This document shows positions 4,174-5,073 of a stretch of 5,073 bases of DNA, in pieces; within the stretch, counting starts at the first letter, position 1, and every line of letters starts with the position of its first letter. This stretch comes from Pseudomonadota bacterium (GTDB lineage Bacteria; Pseudomonadota; Gammaproteobacteria; Burkholderiales; Burkholderiaceae). Below the pieces are notes generated by a model that saw only the letters and a list, made by a program, of their open reading frames with translations, was not told the origin of the DNA and did no database searches. The DNA lies in the NCBI GenBank assembly GCA_023441105.1, contig JAEZQX010000575.1:1-5073 (forward strand), given 5' to 3'. Position numbers and translations under genes: made by a program.

Positions 4174-5073
4174 GTCACAAAAGACCCTGCTGCTGGTTGA
4201 CGGCTCGAGCTACCTTTTCAGGGCATTTCACGCACTGCCGGACCTGCGTAACAAGGATGACGAGCCGACCGGTGCAATCCACGGGATGGTCGGCATGCTG
4301 CGTAAATTGCGAGAGGATACGCGCCTTCACGACGGCGCGCTCTTCGGTGCGGTGATTTTCGACGCGCCGGGCAAGACTTTCCGGGACGCCATGTACGACC
4401 AGTACAAGGCCAATCGGACCGAAATGCCGGACGACCTGCGCCGGCAGATCGCGCCGATCCATGAAATCGCCGTGGCACTGGGCTGGCCGCTGCTGGTGAT
4501 TCCCGGCATCGAGGCCGACGACGTCATCGGGACGCTGGCCCTGCAGGCGCGCCACGCCGGCATGAAGACGGTGATCTCGACCGGCGACAAGGACCTGGCG
4601 CAGCTGGTCGACGACGACACCGTGCTGGTGAACACCATGACCCGCGACGGCTCGCCGGCGGTGCCGATGGACGCGCCGGGCGTGCTCGAGCGCTTCGGGG
4701 TGCCGCCCGCCCGCATCGTCGACTTCCTGACGCTGACCGGCGATACGGTGGACAACGTGCCCGGCGTCGACAAGGTCGGACCGAAGACCGCGGCCAAGTG
4801 GATCTCCCAGTATGGCTCGCTCGAGGGTGTGATCGCCCATGCAGCCGAGATCGGCGGCAAGGTCGGCGAGAACCTGCGCGCGGCGCTCGACTGGCTGCCC
4901 ACGGCGCGGCAGCTGGTGACGGTGAAGACCGACTGCGAGTTGGCCGAATGGCTGCAGTCGCTCGACGATCTCGCGCTTCGTCCCGAAAACCAGGAGGAGC
5001 TGCTGCGCCACTTCAACCGCTGGGGCCTGCGCACGCTGGCGCGGCGGATGGAGGATGGCGGCAGCGGCGGTGC
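4172..5073 (+). CDS. polA: DNA polymerase I, N-terminal 5'-nuclease part (runs off the window)
   Basis: First 300 codons of DNA polymerase I, which fills gaps and removes RNA primers during Okazaki-fragment processing and excision repair. Only the 5'-3' exonuclease/flap-endonuclease domain is present; the frame is open to the last base, and the 3'-5' exonuclease-like and polymerase domains must lie beyond the edge. Metal-binding acidic residues are in place: D10 in LLVDGSSYLFRAF, D64 in FDAPGKTFRD, E114, D116 and D117 in IEADDVIGTLA, D139 and D141 in STGDKDLAQLV, and D191 and D194 in GDTVDNVPGV. The helix-three-turn-helix with GPKTAAKW follows. The YKANRTEMPDDLR segment is also typical. The start ATG overlaps the LOG start within CATG, and no Shine-Dalgarno precedes it: the upstream 22 bases are nearly all pyrimidine or A. 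There is no frameshift or missing residue in the visible part. Confidence 0.96.
   Translation, partial: MSQKTLLLVDGSSYLFRAFHALPDLRNKDDEPTGAIHGMVGMLRKLREDTRLHDGALFGAVIFDAPGKTFRDAMYDQYKANRTEMPDDLRRQIAPIHEIAVALGWPLLVIPGIEADDVIGTLALQARHAGMKTVISTGDKDLAQLVDDDTVLVNTMTRDGSPAVPMDAPGVLERFGVPPARIVDFLTLTGDTVDNVPGVDKVGPKTAAKWISQYGSLEGVIAHAAEIGGKVGENLRAALDWLPTARQLVTVKTDCELAEWLQSLDDLALRPENQEELLRHFNRWGLRTLARRMEDGGSGG
4225..4254 (-). promoter_or_regulatory. Candidate promoter for the LOG gene inside polA
   Basis: On the minus strand TTGTTA (4254-4249) and TGAAAT (4230-4225) are separated by 18 bases, each matching four of six consensus sigma-70 positions. The site sits in a locally less GC-rich part of the polA 5' end and would give a leader of about 45-60 nt before the LOG start codons. 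Because LOG and polA share their start region, a LOG promoter must lie within polA. The match is weak and the call speculative. Confidence 0.2.

Noticed and set aside
4175..5011. 278-codon open frame antisense to polA
   Set aside because: polA is unmistakable on the plus strand. The antisense product is low-complexity, rich in R, H, V and Q, without a recognisable domain or ribosome site.

Overview
The window is a GC-rich, almost fully coding stretch of a proteobacterial chromosome. It carries no mobile element, tRNA, rRNA or CRISPR array. The type II homoserine kinase, the BPSS1780-type membrane protein and the PolA N-terminus all read most like betaproteobacterial versions (for example the kinase's GLAWW and LRFWLSRLYD segments, and the polymerase's GDTVDNVPGV segment followed by GPKTAAKW). 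A betaproteobacterium, or a close gammaproteobacterial relative, is the best guess; the genus cannot be named from this sequence alone.

Layout from left to right. Positions 1-121 are non-coding and hold an 8-bp hairpin, possibly the 3' end of the leftward operon. That operon runs right to left from about 1854: thrB (homoserine kinase, threonine biosynthesis), then a BPSS1780-family multi-pass membrane protein whose start codon shares one base with the thrB stop (TGATG). A divergent intergenic region of about 156 bp (1855-2010) separates it from a rightward pair of envelope genes. The first is a small DUF4398-type lipoprotein. The second is a DUF4398-like lipoprotein with a C-terminal OmpA peptidoglycan-binding domain. 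The stop codon of the first is embedded in the strong Shine-Dalgarno sequence of the second. The OmpA gene then meets a leftward LOG-family (TIGR00730) nucleotide hydrolase gene tail to tail with only 4 bp between stop codons. The LOG gene is in turn head to head with polA, which runs rightward off the end of the window with its first 300 codons present, covering the 5'-nuclease domain. The LOG and polA start codons overlap in a single CATG.

Functionally these are mostly housekeeping genes: threonine synthesis, DNA repair and replication, nucleotide salvage or clean-up, and cell-envelope maintenance. I found no clear new defence, mobile or biosynthetic system. The most interesting points are the tandem DUF4398 lipoproteins placed between thrB and polA, the zero-length LOG/polA divergence with a 15-bp duplicated LOG start region, a GAAA-tetraloop hairpin directly before the likely thrB start, and unusually long stretches ahead of the lipoprotein signal cores.
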